This document shows, one piece after another, positions 33,434 through 41,361 of a DNA stretch of 48,457 nucleotides. This DNA comes from JAAYZQ01 sp034428935. GTDB taxonomy: Bacteria; Chloroflexota; Anaerolineae; JAAYZQ01. The stretch covers positions 1 to 48,457 of the forward strand of contig DAOUHB010000064.1 of NCBI GenBank assembly GCA_034428935.1, in the 5' to 3' direction. The notes beneath the pieces are model-generated. The model was not told the DNA's origin and did no database searches. It worked only from the letters and a program-made list of their open reading frames with translations. The stretch's first letter is position 1. Each line of letters begins with the position of its first letter. The translations under genes and the position numbers were made by a program.

Positions 33434-35812
33434 ATGATGACGCAACGACGACGCACGGTCGTGTTCAGCGCCGGAGCCATTGCCATCCTGGCTGTCCTGG
33501 TGGTGCTTTCCCTGCGGTTCCCGCCGGGGCCTGCGAACCTGCTTCTGGGAGTGTTCTTTGCCCTGCTCATCGTCTTTACCACGTCCTTTGGCATTCCCAT
33601 GGCCGGCGGGCGCGGTTCGCTCCTGCCCACGACCACCATCACTGCTTACCTGATCCTCGGGATCGTGCCCACGGCCTGGATTGCCTTTCTGGGGGCGCTC
33701 ATCCACGGCGCCATCCGCTACATCTTGCCCGACAAGCTCGACGGGCGCCTGGAACCAGGCTTTCCTGCCGCCGTTCGCCTGGCCAGTGCCAACGCCACGC
33801 TGCAAACGACCAGCATCCTGGTCGCTGGCGCTGCCTACCAGGCCCTGGGCGGCACCACTCCCTTTGCCGGCACCACCTGGCGGTCGATCGTACCTGTCGC
33901 CGGGCTGGCCGTTGCCTACCTGGCGGCGAACCTCCTCCTGGCCGGCATTTACTTTGGGACGGCGGGCCGGGAACGATTCGGGACGTACGTACGCTCGCTG
34001 AACCGAGTGCTTGTCTACGAAGGGCTTCCCCTGGTCTTTGCACCCCTGATGGCCCTGACCTACACGCGCTTGGGACTTTTTCCCTTTGGCATGATGACGC
34101 TGGCCATCATCATCACCTCCCTGGGCGTGCGCAGCCTGGGCCTTGCCCATCAGCGCCTGGAGCGCCGGGTCCAGGAGCTGAAGAGCTTGCAGGCTGTCGG
34201 GCAGGCCTTGAATGCCAGCCTGGACCTGGACACCATCCTGCCTGCAATCCACGTCCAGGTCGGCCGCCTGATGGATGCCGAGAACTTTTACGTGGCGCTG
34301 TATGACGCCGAAACCGACGAAGTCACGTTCCCCCTCGCTTTCGAGGAGGGCAAACGGGTCTCGTGGCGCGCGCGTCGGGCCGGCAATGGTCTCACCGAAT
34401 ACGTCCTCCGCACGCAGGCGCCATTGCTGATCCGCCACGATCTCGAGGGGCATCTCCGCACCCTGGGGATCGACAACATCGGTCGGCCGCCGGCTTCGTG
34501 GCTGGGCGTGCCCCTCCTGGCGACGGGACGGGCCATGGGCGTCATCTCGGTCCAATCCTTTTCGAGCCAGCAGAGCTACGATCTCTCTCACCAGGAAGTG
34601 TTGTCGATCATTGCCGCGCAGGCGTCGCTGGCCATTCAGAACGCCGGCCTTTACGCCCGCACCGACGCCGATCTGGCGCGCCGCGTGCAGGAGCTCGACT
34701 CGATCCTGCGCACCGTGCGCGAGGGCGTGCTGCTCTTTGATGACCAACATAGGGTGTTGATGGCCAACCGCGCCCTGGCTGACTTTGTGGGCGTAGCGCA
34801 GTTGGAGCTGCTCTCCCATTCGCTGCACGATCCCTGCCCCGACGGCAGGTCGTCTCTCCTATCGCTCTTGGACTATACCCTCGGCAGTCTCGAGGACGAC
34901 TGCCGGGCCCTGGCTGCTGGCGATACCTTGTTCAAGCGAGACGAGGTGTTTCTTGGGTCCGCGGGCAAGCTCGTAGAGCGCACCCTGACACCCGTTTGCG
35001 GCCGCGAGGGCCAGGTCAAGGGCTGGCTGCTGGTGCTGCGCGACTTGACGGAGGAGCGCGAGCTGGTTCAGTGGCGCGAGGAGATGATCGAGCTGCTGGT
35101 GCACGATCTGCGCTCGCCGTTGTCAGTGATCGTCAGTGGGCTGGAGCTGATGGAATTGGAGCTGGAGGGCGGCCATAACCACGGTGCGGCGACTGTCCTG
35201 AGCCTGGCCCGGCAGAGCAGCCAACAAACCATGCGCCTGGTGAACGACCTGTTGGACGTGAGCCGCCTGGAAAGTGGGCAGATGGGCCTTGCGTCTACGG
35301 CGGTGGAGGTGGAGCCCTTGCTGCAAACCATCGCCACGCGGCTCGGGCCGCTGGCGACGCCCGCCGGCATCCTGCTCGAGGTCGAGGTGGAGCCCGGGCT
35401 GCCGTGCCTGTGGGTGGACGCGTACGTCATCGATCGAGTGATGCACAACCTGGCCGATAATGCCCTCAAGTACACGCCAAATGGCGGGAGGGTATGCCTG
35501 TGGGCCCGACGTGATCCGGAAGGAGGGGATGCCAGGCTGCTGATGGGTGTTACGGACTCTGGCCCGGGCATCCCGGCCGGTGTCCGTTCTCGAATATTCG
35601 AGAAGTTCCAGCAGCTCGATCCGGCTGGGGGCCGGTACAAGGGGGCGGGGCTGGGCCTGTTCTTCTGCAAGCTGGCCGTGGAGGCCCAGGGCGGCGAGAT
35701 CTGGGTGGAGAGCCAGGTGGGGCAGGGCAGCACGTTTATGGTCAGGTTGCCGGCTGCCGCGCAGGGCGCGGTAGCTTCTGAAAGGCCCTGTGGTGAGTGT
35801 GATAGTTTTTGA
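33434..35812 (+). CDS. membrane sensor histidine kinase with GAF and PAS domains
   Basis: The protein has 792 residues. About six to eight N-terminal helices (to about residue 235) form an integral membrane sensor. A short coiled segment (RLERRVQELKSLQAVGQAL) and a GAF domain follow, then a PAS-like domain (LDSILRTVREGVLLFDDQHRVLMANRALADFVG). The HisKA domain has phospho-acceptor H557 in LLVHDLRSPLSVI, and the HATPase has N box DNALKYTPNGG and G boxes DSGPGIPAGV and GAGLGLFFCKLAVEAQGG. It starts 11 bp after uvrA without a clear ribosome binding site. No response regulator gene is adjacent, so it is an orphan kinase here. Its stop overlaps the -35 of the next promoter. Confidence 0.9.
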   Translation: MMTQRRRTVVFSAGAIAILAVLVVLSLRFPPGPANLLLGVFFALLIVFTTSFGIPMAGGRGSLLPTTTITAYLILGIVPTAWIAFLGALIHGAIRYILPDKLDGRLEPGFPAAVRLASANATLQTTSILVAGAAYQALGGTTPFAGTTWRSIVPVAGLAVAYLAANLLLAGIYFGTAGRERFGTYVRSLNRVLVYEGLPLVFAPLMALTYTRLGLFPFGMMTLAIIITSLGVRSLGLAHQRLERRVQELKSLQAVGQALNASLDLDTILPAIHVQVGRLMDAENFYVALYDAETDEVTFPLAFEEGKRVSWRARRAGNGLTEYVLRTQAPLLIRHDLEGHLRTLGIDNIGRPPASWLGVPLLATGRAMGVISVQSFSSQQSYDLSHQEVLSIIAAQASLAIQNAGLYARTDADLARRVQELDSILRTVREGVLLFDDQHRVLMANRALADFVGVAQLELLSHSLHDPCPDGRSSLLSLLDYTLGSLEDDCRALAAGDTLFKRDEVFLGSAGKLVERTLTPVCGREGQVKGWLLVLRDLTEERELVQWREEMIELLVHDLRSPLSVIVSGLELMELELEGGHNHGAATVLSLARQSSQQTMRLVNDLLDVSRLESGQMGLASTAVEVEPLLQTIATRLGPLATPAGILLEVEVEPGLPCLWVDAYVIDRVMHNLADNALKYTPNGGRVCLWARRDPEGGDARLLMGVTDSGPGIPAGVRSRIFEKFQQLDPAGGRYKGAGLGLFFCKLAVEAQGGEIWVESQVGQGSTFMVRLPAAAQGAVASERPCGECDSF

Positions 35813-35837
35813 CAGGGCGCCTGTGATATAGTATACT
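35809..35837 (+). promoter_or_regulatory. sigma-70-like promoter upstream of HMG-CoA synthase
   Basis: A perfect TTGACA (35809-35814), 17 bp, TATACT (35832-35837). The predicted start near 35844 coincides with an ATG at 35845 that is in frame with the HMG-CoA synthase gene. A terminator-like hairpin follows within about 10 nt. Confidence 0.75.
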
Positions 35838-35854
35838 CGCCCCGATGAGGGGAG

Positions 35855-35876
35855 GGGCTCTGCGGAGCCCTTTTTT
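35855..35876 (+). terminator. intrinsic terminator or attenuator just downstream of the promoter
   Basis: GGGCTC (35855-35860) pairs with GAGCCC (35865-35870) around a 4-nt loop, followed by six T (35871-35876). It could end the uvrA-kinase transcript. Because the promoter at 35809-35837 fires just before it, it would also truncate the HMG-CoA synthase transcript unless translation or another factor prevents hairpin formation. Confidence 0.65.
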
Positions 35877-35913
35877 GCTGATAAAGGATGCTAAGAGAGA
35901 GACGAACGACGAG

Positions 35914-36966
35914 ATGCTCTTGAAACCGATACGAGACGTGGGGATTGCAGGCTATGGGGCATACGTGCCCCGCTTCCGGCTGCCCGGCAGCGAAGTGGAT
36001 CGCATCTGGACCGATGGGCGAAGCGGCTCGCCCGTGGAAGAAAAGGCAGTTCCCGGCCCCGATGAAGACACTGCCACCATGTCGGTCGAGGCGGCGCGCA
36101 ATGCCCTGGCTCGCTCCGGGCGGGATGCGGGCGCCATTCGTGCCGTGTGGGTGGGGAGCGAGTCTCACCCTTACGCCGTCAAGCCCACGGCGACCATTGT
36201 CGCCGAAGCCATCGGCGCCGTGCCGGCCACCCAGGCGGCAGACTGGGAGTTTGCCTGCAAGGCAGGCACCGAGGCCATCCAGGCGGCCATTGCCTTCGTG
36301 GGCTCGGGTATGGCCGACTATGCCCTGGCCATCGGCATGGACACGGCCCAGGGGCGGCCGGGCGATGCGCTGGAGTACACGGCAGGGGCCGGCGGTGCGG
36401 CATTTGTGCTGGGCCCCGCGGAGGACGCCCTGGCCGTGGTCGAGGGCTCTTTTTCCTACGTCACCGACACACCCGACTTTTTCCGGCGTCCCATGCAGCA
36501 CTATCCACAGCACGGCAGCCGCTTTACCGGCGACCCGGCTTATTTCAAGCACGTCCTGGCAGCTGCGCGGCAGCTCATGGAATCCCTCGGCACTACGGCC
36601 GGGGACTATGCCGCGGCGGTCTTTCACCAGCCAAACCCAAAGTTCCCCCAGAGAGCGGCCCAGATCCTGGGCTTTAGCGTGGAACAGACGCGGGCCGGCC
36701 TGTTGTGTCCCGTTGTGGGTAACACCTATGCCGGCTCTGCCCTGCTGGGGCTGACGGCCATCCTGGACGAGGCGCAGCCTGGCGAGCGGGTATTGCTGGT
36801 ATCTTTTGGCAGTGGAGCGGGCAGCGACGCTATTTCCCTGCGGGTTACAGACCATATCGAGGAGCGTCGCAATCGGGCGCCCATCACCCAGGTCTATGTT
36901 CAGCGCCGCAAGCCCATCGACTATGGCACATACGTCCGCTATCGCGGCAAGCTGCACATGCATTAG
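35914..36966 (+). CDS. hydroxymethylglutaryl-CoA synthase, archaeal type
   Basis: The enzyme condenses acetyl-CoA with acetoacetyl-CoA to HMG-CoA for the mevalonate pathway. The protein has 350 residues from the ATG at 35914, the length of archaeal enzymes. Its opening LLKPIRDVGIAGYGAYVPRFRLP fits their start. The catalytic nucleophile is probably C115 in WEFACKAGTEAIQAA. HQPNPKFPQRAAQILGF holds the conserved His, and NTYAGSALLGL and SFGSGAGSDAISLRV follow. A 23-residue extension to ATG 35845 is open and would make a leaderless message. Thiolase and DUF35 genes follow, as in archaea. Confidence 0.93.
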   Translation: MLLKPIRDVGIAGYGAYVPRFRLPGSEVDRIWTDGRSGSPVEEKAVPGPDEDTATMSVEAARNALARSGRDAGAIRAVWVGSESHPYAVKPTATIVAEAIGAVPATQAADWEFACKAGTEAIQAAIAFVGSGMADYALAIGMDTAQGRPGDALEYTAGAGGAAFVLGPAEDALAVVEGSFSYVTDTPDFFRRPMQHYPQHGSRFTGDPAYFKHVLAAARQLMESLGTTAGDYAAAVFHQPNPKFPQRAAQILGFSVEQTRAGLLCPVVGNTYAGSALLGLTAILDEAQPGERVLLVSFGSGAGSDAISLRVTDHIEERRNRAPITQVYVQRRKPIDYGTYVRYRGKLHMH

Positions 36967-36998
36967 CCCTGTGGGCAATGGCTACCTGGGGAAGGAAT

Positions 36999-38153
36999 AT
37001 GAGAGACGTCAGCATCATCGGTATCGGGCAAACCCGAGTAGACGAGCACTGGGATCGCTCGCTGCGCCACCTGGCGGGTGAGGCCATCCTGGCGTCTATG
37101 GCCGATGCCGGCATTGAGATGGCCGATGCCCTGTACGTGGGCAACATGCTTTCCGGCCTTCTCACGGGACAGGAGCACCTGGGCGCGCTCATCGCCGACT
37201 TTGTGGGGCTGCGCGGCATCGAGGCCGTCAAGGTCGAGGCGGCCTGTGGCTCGGGGGCAGCGGCCCTGCGCCTGGGTTATGCCGCTGTGGCGGGGGGCCT
37301 CCACGACGTGGTGTTGGTATGCGGTGTCGAGAAGATGACCGACACCGTCAATGCCGAGACGACCACCGGCCTGGTGATGGCGGCGGATGCCGACTATGAG
37401 TCGGTGCACGGGCTGACATTTGTGAGCATCAATGCCCTGTTGATGCGCCGCTACATGCACGAGCATGGGGTGCGCCACGAGGATTTTGCGCCGTTCGCGG
37501 TCAATGCCCACCGCAACGCCGTGGGCAATGCCAACGCGATATTCCGCCAGCCGGTGACGGCGGCGCAGTTCAGCAAGGCACGGATGATTGCCGACCCCAT
37601 TAATCTCCTCGATTCGTCGGGCATCGGCGACGGGGCGGCGGCTGTGGTGCTCTGCCCGTCGAACATGGCCGGCGAATACGGCAATGGCCGCGCGGTGCAC
37701 ATTCGGGCCTCTGCCATGGCCACCGACGCAGTGGCCGTTCACGACCGGCGGGATCCCCTCTGGCTTGCAGCGGCCGAGGCCTCGGCCTTCAAGGCCTACC
37801 AGCAGGCCGGTATTGGCCCGCGCGACATCGACCTTTTTGAACTGCACGATGCGTTTACCATCATGTCGGCCCTGAGCCTGGAAGCCACCGGCTTTGCCGA
37901 GCGGGGGAAGGCCCTGTGCCTTGCCCGGGATGGTGAGATCGCCCGCGAGGGCAAGATTCCCATCTGCACCATGGGCGGGCTGAAAGCGCGCGGCCATCCC
38001 GTGGGTGCGACCGGAATCTACCAGGTGGTCGAAGTGGTCCAGCAACTCTGTGGCGAGGCGGGCCCCAACCAGATCCCGAACGCCCGCCTGGGCATGGCGC
38101 AGAACATTGGCGGCAGCGGTGCCACCGTCATCACCCACATCCTCGAAGCGTGA
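36999..38153 (+). CDS. thiolase (acetyl-CoA acetyltransferase), archaeal/SCP-x type
   Basis: The protein has 384 residues. It should make acetoacetyl-CoA from two acetyl-CoA. The active-site Cys is C83 in KVEAACGSGAAALRLG, the conserved His-containing stretches are ELHDAFTIMSAL and GGLKARGHPVGATG, and the end is QNIGGSGATVITHI. As in archaeal thiolases, the C-terminal Cys of classical thiolases is absent and a Gly-Gly-Ser stretch replaces it. The start at 36999 has GGGGAAGGA upstream; an ATG at 36978 is an alternative. It lies 32 bp after HMG-CoA synthase, and the adjacent DUF35 protein indicates a substrate-channelling complex (known for methanogens, inferred here). Confidence 0.93.
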   Translation: MRDVSIIGIGQTRVDEHWDRSLRHLAGEAILASMADAGIEMADALYVGNMLSGLLTGQEHLGALIADFVGLRGIEAVKVEAACGSGAAALRLGYAAVAGGLHDVVLVCGVEKMTDTVNAETTTGLVMAADADYESVHGLTFVSINALLMRRYMHEHGVRHEDFAPFAVNAHRNAVGNANAIFRQPVTAAQFSKARMIADPINLLDSSGIGDGAAAVVLCPSNMAGEYGNGRAVHIRASAMATDAVAVHDRRDPLWLAAAEASAFKAYQQAGIGPRDIDLFELHDAFTIMSALSLEATGFAERGKALCLARDGEIAREGKIPICTMGGLKARGHPVGATGIYQVVEVVQQLCGEAGPNQIPNARLGMAQNIGGSGATVITHILEA

Positions 38154-38185
38154 GGTCGATGCGGGTGTTAGGACCATTGGGCTAT

Positions 38186-38213
38186 TTGATGGACTATAAA
38201 AAACAGGTATAAT
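38186..38213 (+). promoter_or_regulatory. promoter of the DUF35 gene with overlapping direct repeat
   Basis: TTGATG (38186-38191), 16 bp, TATAAT (38208-38213). The 9-bp repeat ACAGGTATA occurs at 38203-38211 and 38214-38222, spaced 11 bp and overlapping the -10, so a regulator bound to one DNA face could block it. Confidence 0.6.
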
Positions 38214-38238
38214 ACAGGTATATGAAGGAGGAATTATC

Positions 38239-38649
38239 ATGAGTATTCCCCGGCATTGGAGATTGCAGAACCAACGCTATTCCATGGTCGGCGAAATCTG
38301 CAACAAGTGCGGGGCCAAGCTGTTTCCGCCCCGAGACGTATGCCCCGAGTGCAGCAAACCGGCTTACGAGCCGTATACCTTTAGTGGCAACGGGACGGTG
38401 TATTCCTATTCGACGATCTACCAGGCTCCCACCGGCTACGAAAAGTTTGTGCCCTATACCGTGGCGCTGGTCGAGCTGGACGAGGGTCCCCTGGTGACGG
38501 CGCAGCTCACCGACGTGGACCAGGACGACCTGGAGATCGGCATGCGCGTCGAGATGGTCACCCGCAAGCTCCGCGAAGAGGGCGAGGATGGGATGTTGGT
38601 GTACGGGTACAAGTTTCGAAAGCGTCTAGAGCAGGAGCAGGCGGCGTAA
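38239..38649 (+). CDS. DUF35 zinc-ribbon/OB-fold protein, thiolase-HMG-CoA synthase scaffold
   Basis: The protein has 136 residues. A rubredoxin-like zinc ribbon (C21, C24, C35, C38; CNKCG...CPEC) is followed by an OB fold (GNGTVYSYSTIYQAPTGYEKFVPYTVALVELDEG...). In archaea the DUF35 protein bridges thiolase and HMG-CoA synthase and holds the shared CoA-binding path for the acetoacetyl-CoA intermediate. The gene order here is the same. It has its own promoter and a very strong ribosome binding site, AAGGAGGA (38225-38232), unlike the two enzyme genes. A GC-rich terminator follows at 38681-38720. Confidence 0.92.
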   Translation: MSIPRHWRLQNQRYSMVGEICNKCGAKLFPPRDVCPECSKPAYEPYTFSGNGTVYSYSTIYQAPTGYEKFVPYTVALVELDEGPLVTAQLTDVDQDDLEIGMRVEMVTRKLREEGEDGMLVYGYKFRKRLEQEQAA

Positions 38650-38680
38650 AGTCAGAATCGTGGCGAATTGCGTTTGCAAG

Positions 38681-38720
38681 GCCGTTGTCGGGGGTTGAAT
38701 GGCACCCGGCAACGGCTTTT
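38681..38720 (+). terminator. intrinsic terminator after the DUF35 gene
   Basis: A 12-bp stem with one G-T pair (38681-38692 with 38705-38716) and a 12-nt loop is followed by TTTTCCTTT. It closes the mevalonate transcription unit. Confidence 0.8.
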
Positions 38721-38811
38721 CCTTTGCTGAGCGTCTCTTATACTCGCCTCTCAAGCAGCTACAGGTTCTGGTCCTCTGTCAGGTCTTTTCTTTTGAGACG
38801 ATAGTGAACAC

Positions 38812-38839
38812 TTGACGAGGCCCTGGATATGAGTACAAT
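38812..38839 (+). promoter_or_regulatory. sigma-70-like promoter of the condensation-domain gene
   Basis: TTGACG (38812-38817), 16 bp, TACAAT (38834-38839). The transcript would start near 38846, with a leader of about 54 nt ending in AAAGGAG before the GTG at 38900. Confidence 0.65.
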
Positions 38840-38899
38840 GTAGTCATAAAAGAGACGACTCGTGGGCCTTTCAGTGGTGACATCGGAAAGGAGAACCTC

Positions 38900-40312
38900 G
38901 TGCTCGATCCAGATCTCAAGCCGTATGAAAGAAAAGTCACTCCCCTGGAGCGCATGCTCAGACGCTCTCCCTACTCCGTTGTGACGATGATGGCCCGAAT
39001 CGGGGGCGACGTATCCGAAACGATGCTGAGAGATGCTGTTGCCAAGGTGCAGCGGAGACATGTCAACCTCAGGGTCCGGATCAAGGAGGACCAGGATCAC
39101 GTTCCCTGGTTCACATCAGAAGGGGTGGGCGAAATCCCGGTGGAGGTCGTCCCTCGAGAATCGGATGAGCACTGGATCGAGGTGCAGCAGGAAGCGGCCA
39201 AGGTACCTTTTGAATTCGAACTGCGGCCGGCGATACGGTTCATCCTGGTCCAATCGCCCGGCGTCTCAGAAGTGATCATCCTATGCCATCATATCATCTG
39301 CGACGGCCTGTCGTTGGCCTATCTGGCCCGAGACCTGATGTTCCACCTTGGGGACCCGGATCGAGCCGTGGAGGTGCTGCCCGATCCGGTCGTCATCGAT
39401 CGAGACACAATGCCGGATGACGTCTCGTCGAACCCGATCGCCCAACTCTTTATCAAGCGCATCAACAGGCAGTGGGAAAAGGATAGGATCGTCTTCGACG
39501 AGGAAGACTACAGGGCCATCAACAAAGCGTATTGGGCAAGATATGAGCACCGGATCTTCTCGATTGAGCTGACGGAAGCCGAGACGGCAGCACTGGCTGA
39601 TCGCTGCAGGCAGGAAGAGGTCACGGTAAACTCTGCCTTGACGGCAGCCTTTGTCGGAGCACAATGCCGTGTCGAGGGGGAGAAGCCCTACCACCCGAGT
39701 ATCGCGATTGCCGCCAACGTGCGAGATCGGCTGCAGAAGCCCGCCGGCGAGGTTATGGGGTTTTATGCCGGGATGGTCACCCTGAAGCACAAGTACGATG
39801 AGAGGCTTGGTTTCTGGGCGAATGCGCGAAGGTTGCACGGAAAGGTGCAGCCGCTCTTTACCAACAAGAGCCTGTTCGGTCAGTTTCTGATGTGGTGCTA
39901 TCTGGATTCGGCTGTCCTGGAAGCCATCCATTTCAAGAAGCTGGGCCCGCTTGTTGCGCCGCATCATCCGCGCTACCAGAAGCTGTCTGCCTTTGGCAGA
40001 CGCGACGACGTCGTGCAGTCTATTCTCCGAAGAGAGGGGCAAGAGTCGCTGGACAGGGTCTTCCTCGGAACGGCGGTGACGAATCTGACACGCATGGACT
40101 TTCCGACGCAGTATGGGGCGCTGGAGCTCGATCGCCTGATCATGCAGCCCGGAGGCGGCTTTCCTCTGGCTACCGTCAACCTGGTGTTGGGGGTGGTTAC
40201 TTGCGCGGGAAGGCTCAGCCTGGTGGTGGAGTACGCCGAGGCGACAGAGGCAGCGCGGCCCTCGATGAGGCAAGTCAAGGATACGGCAATAGAATTCTTG
40301 TTTGGCGGGTAG
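38900..40312 (+). CDS. stand-alone condensation-domain acyltransferase
   Basis: The protein has 470 residues and a single NRPS-type condensation/acyltransferase fold. The catalytic HHxxxDG motif is CHHIICDGLS (H130, H131, D135, G136). There is no adenylation or carrier domain in the protein or nearby, so it resembles free-standing acyltransferases (PapA-like or alcohol acyltransferases) that join an acyl thioester to a hydroxyl or amine. The GTG start has AAAGGAG six nt upstream. Base composition is visibly lower in GC than its neighbours, with many AGA/AGG and GAT codons, which suggests acquisition by transfer. An acetamidase gene follows 47 bp later. The substrate is unknown. Confidence 0.85.
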   Translation: MLDPDLKPYERKVTPLERMLRRSPYSVVTMMARIGGDVSETMLRDAVAKVQRRHVNLRVRIKEDQDHVPWFTSEGVGEIPVEVVPRESDEHWIEVQQEAAKVPFEFELRPAIRFILVQSPGVSEVIILCHHIICDGLSLAYLARDLMFHLGDPDRAVEVLPDPVVIDRDTMPDDVSSNPIAQLFIKRINRQWEKDRIVFDEEDYRAINKAYWARYEHRIFSIELTEAETAALADRCRQEEVTVNSALTAAFVGAQCRVEGEKPYHPSIAIAANVRDRLQKPAGEVMGFYAGMVTLKHKYDERLGFWANARRLHGKVQPLFTNKSLFGQFLMWCYLDSAVLEAIHFKKLGPLVAPHHPRYQKLSAFGRRDDVVQSILRREGQESLDRVFLGTAVTNLTRMDFPTQYGALELDRLIMQPGGGFPLATVNLVLGVVTCAGRLSLVVEYAEATEAARPSMRQVKDTAIEFLFGG

Positions 40313-40359
40313 AAGGCTCCTGGCGCACAAGGGTATTTCCTACTCTGAGAGGAGGGACG

Positions 40360-41241
40360 ATGATTCGACTGAGCAAAGAGACAGCGACGTACACCTTTAG
40401 CGCGGCGCACCCACCGGCTATTCGGATCCAGCCGGGGGAGACAATCGTCTTTGAGACGCTGGACGCTCTGGACAATCAGATCCATTCCGACGAGGACTCG
40501 GCCAGCAAGATCGACCTCGGCCACGTGAATGCGGCGACGGGTCCGGTGTACGTGGAGGGGGCCGCGCCGGGCGACACGCTGGTGGCCGAGATCCTGGAGA
40601 TCAAGCCCTGGAATTGGGGCGCAGCGCTGATCATCCCCGGCTTTGGCTTCTTGCAAGATACCATTCCCGGCCCCTACACCAGGGTCTTCCAGGTGGAACC
40701 GGATGGTAGCATGCGATACGGCAGCCGCGTCCGGCTGCCGCTGAAGCCCATGATTGGCACCATCGGCGTGGCTCCCCTGGAGCCCATAACTACCCTTAGC
40801 TCCGGGGCCCATGGGGGCAACCTTGACACGACCGACGTCAAGGCCGGCTGCAAGATGTACTTGCCGGTGTTTGTCGAGGGCGCGCTGTTCGGTGTGGGCG
40901 ACGTGCACGCCACCATGGGCGACGGGGAGGTGTGTGGCACCGGCGTCGAGTGTGGCGCCGAGGTCACGATCCGCCTGGACGTGCGCCACGGTATGCCCAT
41001 CGAGCGCCCCCGCCTCGAAAGCCCGACGGAGATCATGACCATCGCGTCTGCGGAGGGGGGCCTGGAGGAGGCGATCAAGATCGCGCTCGAGGATATGGTG
41101 TCGTGGCTGCAGCGCGAGAAGGGGCTGAGCCAGGAGGAAGCGTACGTGTTGGTCAGCATCGCCGGCGATGTGCGCATCGGCCAGATCGTGGATCCGGCGG
41201 TCACCGTGCGCGTGGCCGTGCCCAAGGGAATTTTCGTGTGA
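40360..41241 (+). CDS. acetamidase/formamidase family protein
   Basis: The protein has 293 residues. The family motifs GHVNAATGPVYVEGAAPGDTLVAEIL, the LSSGAHGGNLDTTDVKAGCKMYLPVFVEGALFGVGDVHATMGDGEVCGTGVE core and the C-terminal RIGQIVDPAVTVRVAVPKGIF are all present. Family members hydrolyse short aliphatic amides (formamide, acetamide) to the acid and ammonia in the cytoplasm. The ATG has GAGGAGG upstream. It lies 47 bp after the condensation-domain gene and is probably on the same transcript, although its GC-rich codon use matches the chromosome better. A hairpin at 41281-41309 follows. Confidence 0.92.
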   Translation: MIRLSKETATYTFSAAHPPAIRIQPGETIVFETLDALDNQIHSDEDSASKIDLGHVNAATGPVYVEGAAPGDTLVAEILEIKPWNWGAALIIPGFGFLQDTIPGPYTRVFQVEPDGSMRYGSRVRLPLKPMIGTIGVAPLEPITTLSSGAHGGNLDTTDVKAGCKMYLPVFVEGALFGVGDVHATMGDGEVCGTGVECGAEVTIRLDVRHGMPIERPRLESPTEIMTIASAEGGLEEAIKIALEDMVSWLQREKGLSQEEAYVLVSIAGDVRIGQIVDPAVTVRVAVPKGIFV

Positions 41242-41280
41242 TCTTGTCCCTGAGGGGCAGCAGGCGACAAAAGGCATGAC

Positions 41281-41309
41281 GCGGAGGCGCTCTGCAAGAG
41301 CGCCTCCGC
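41281..41309. terminator. hairpin between convergent genes
   Basis: A 12-bp perfect stem, GCGGAGGCGCTC (41281-41292) with 41298-41309, and a 5-nt loop. Flanking T tracts are poor on both strands. It lies 40 bp after the acetamidase stop and 53 bp beyond the end of the minus-strand gene, so it may stop both. Confidence 0.6.
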
Positions 41310-41361
41310 TTACGTTGGTCCGTGGCCATGGTAAGTGGCCACGTGGGGTGCCAGGGACGGC

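Noticed and set aside
33434..35812. Pairing of the large membrane kinase with a local response regulator
   Set aside because: The next genes are metabolic. The only response regulator in the window overlaps the other kinase 12 kb away.
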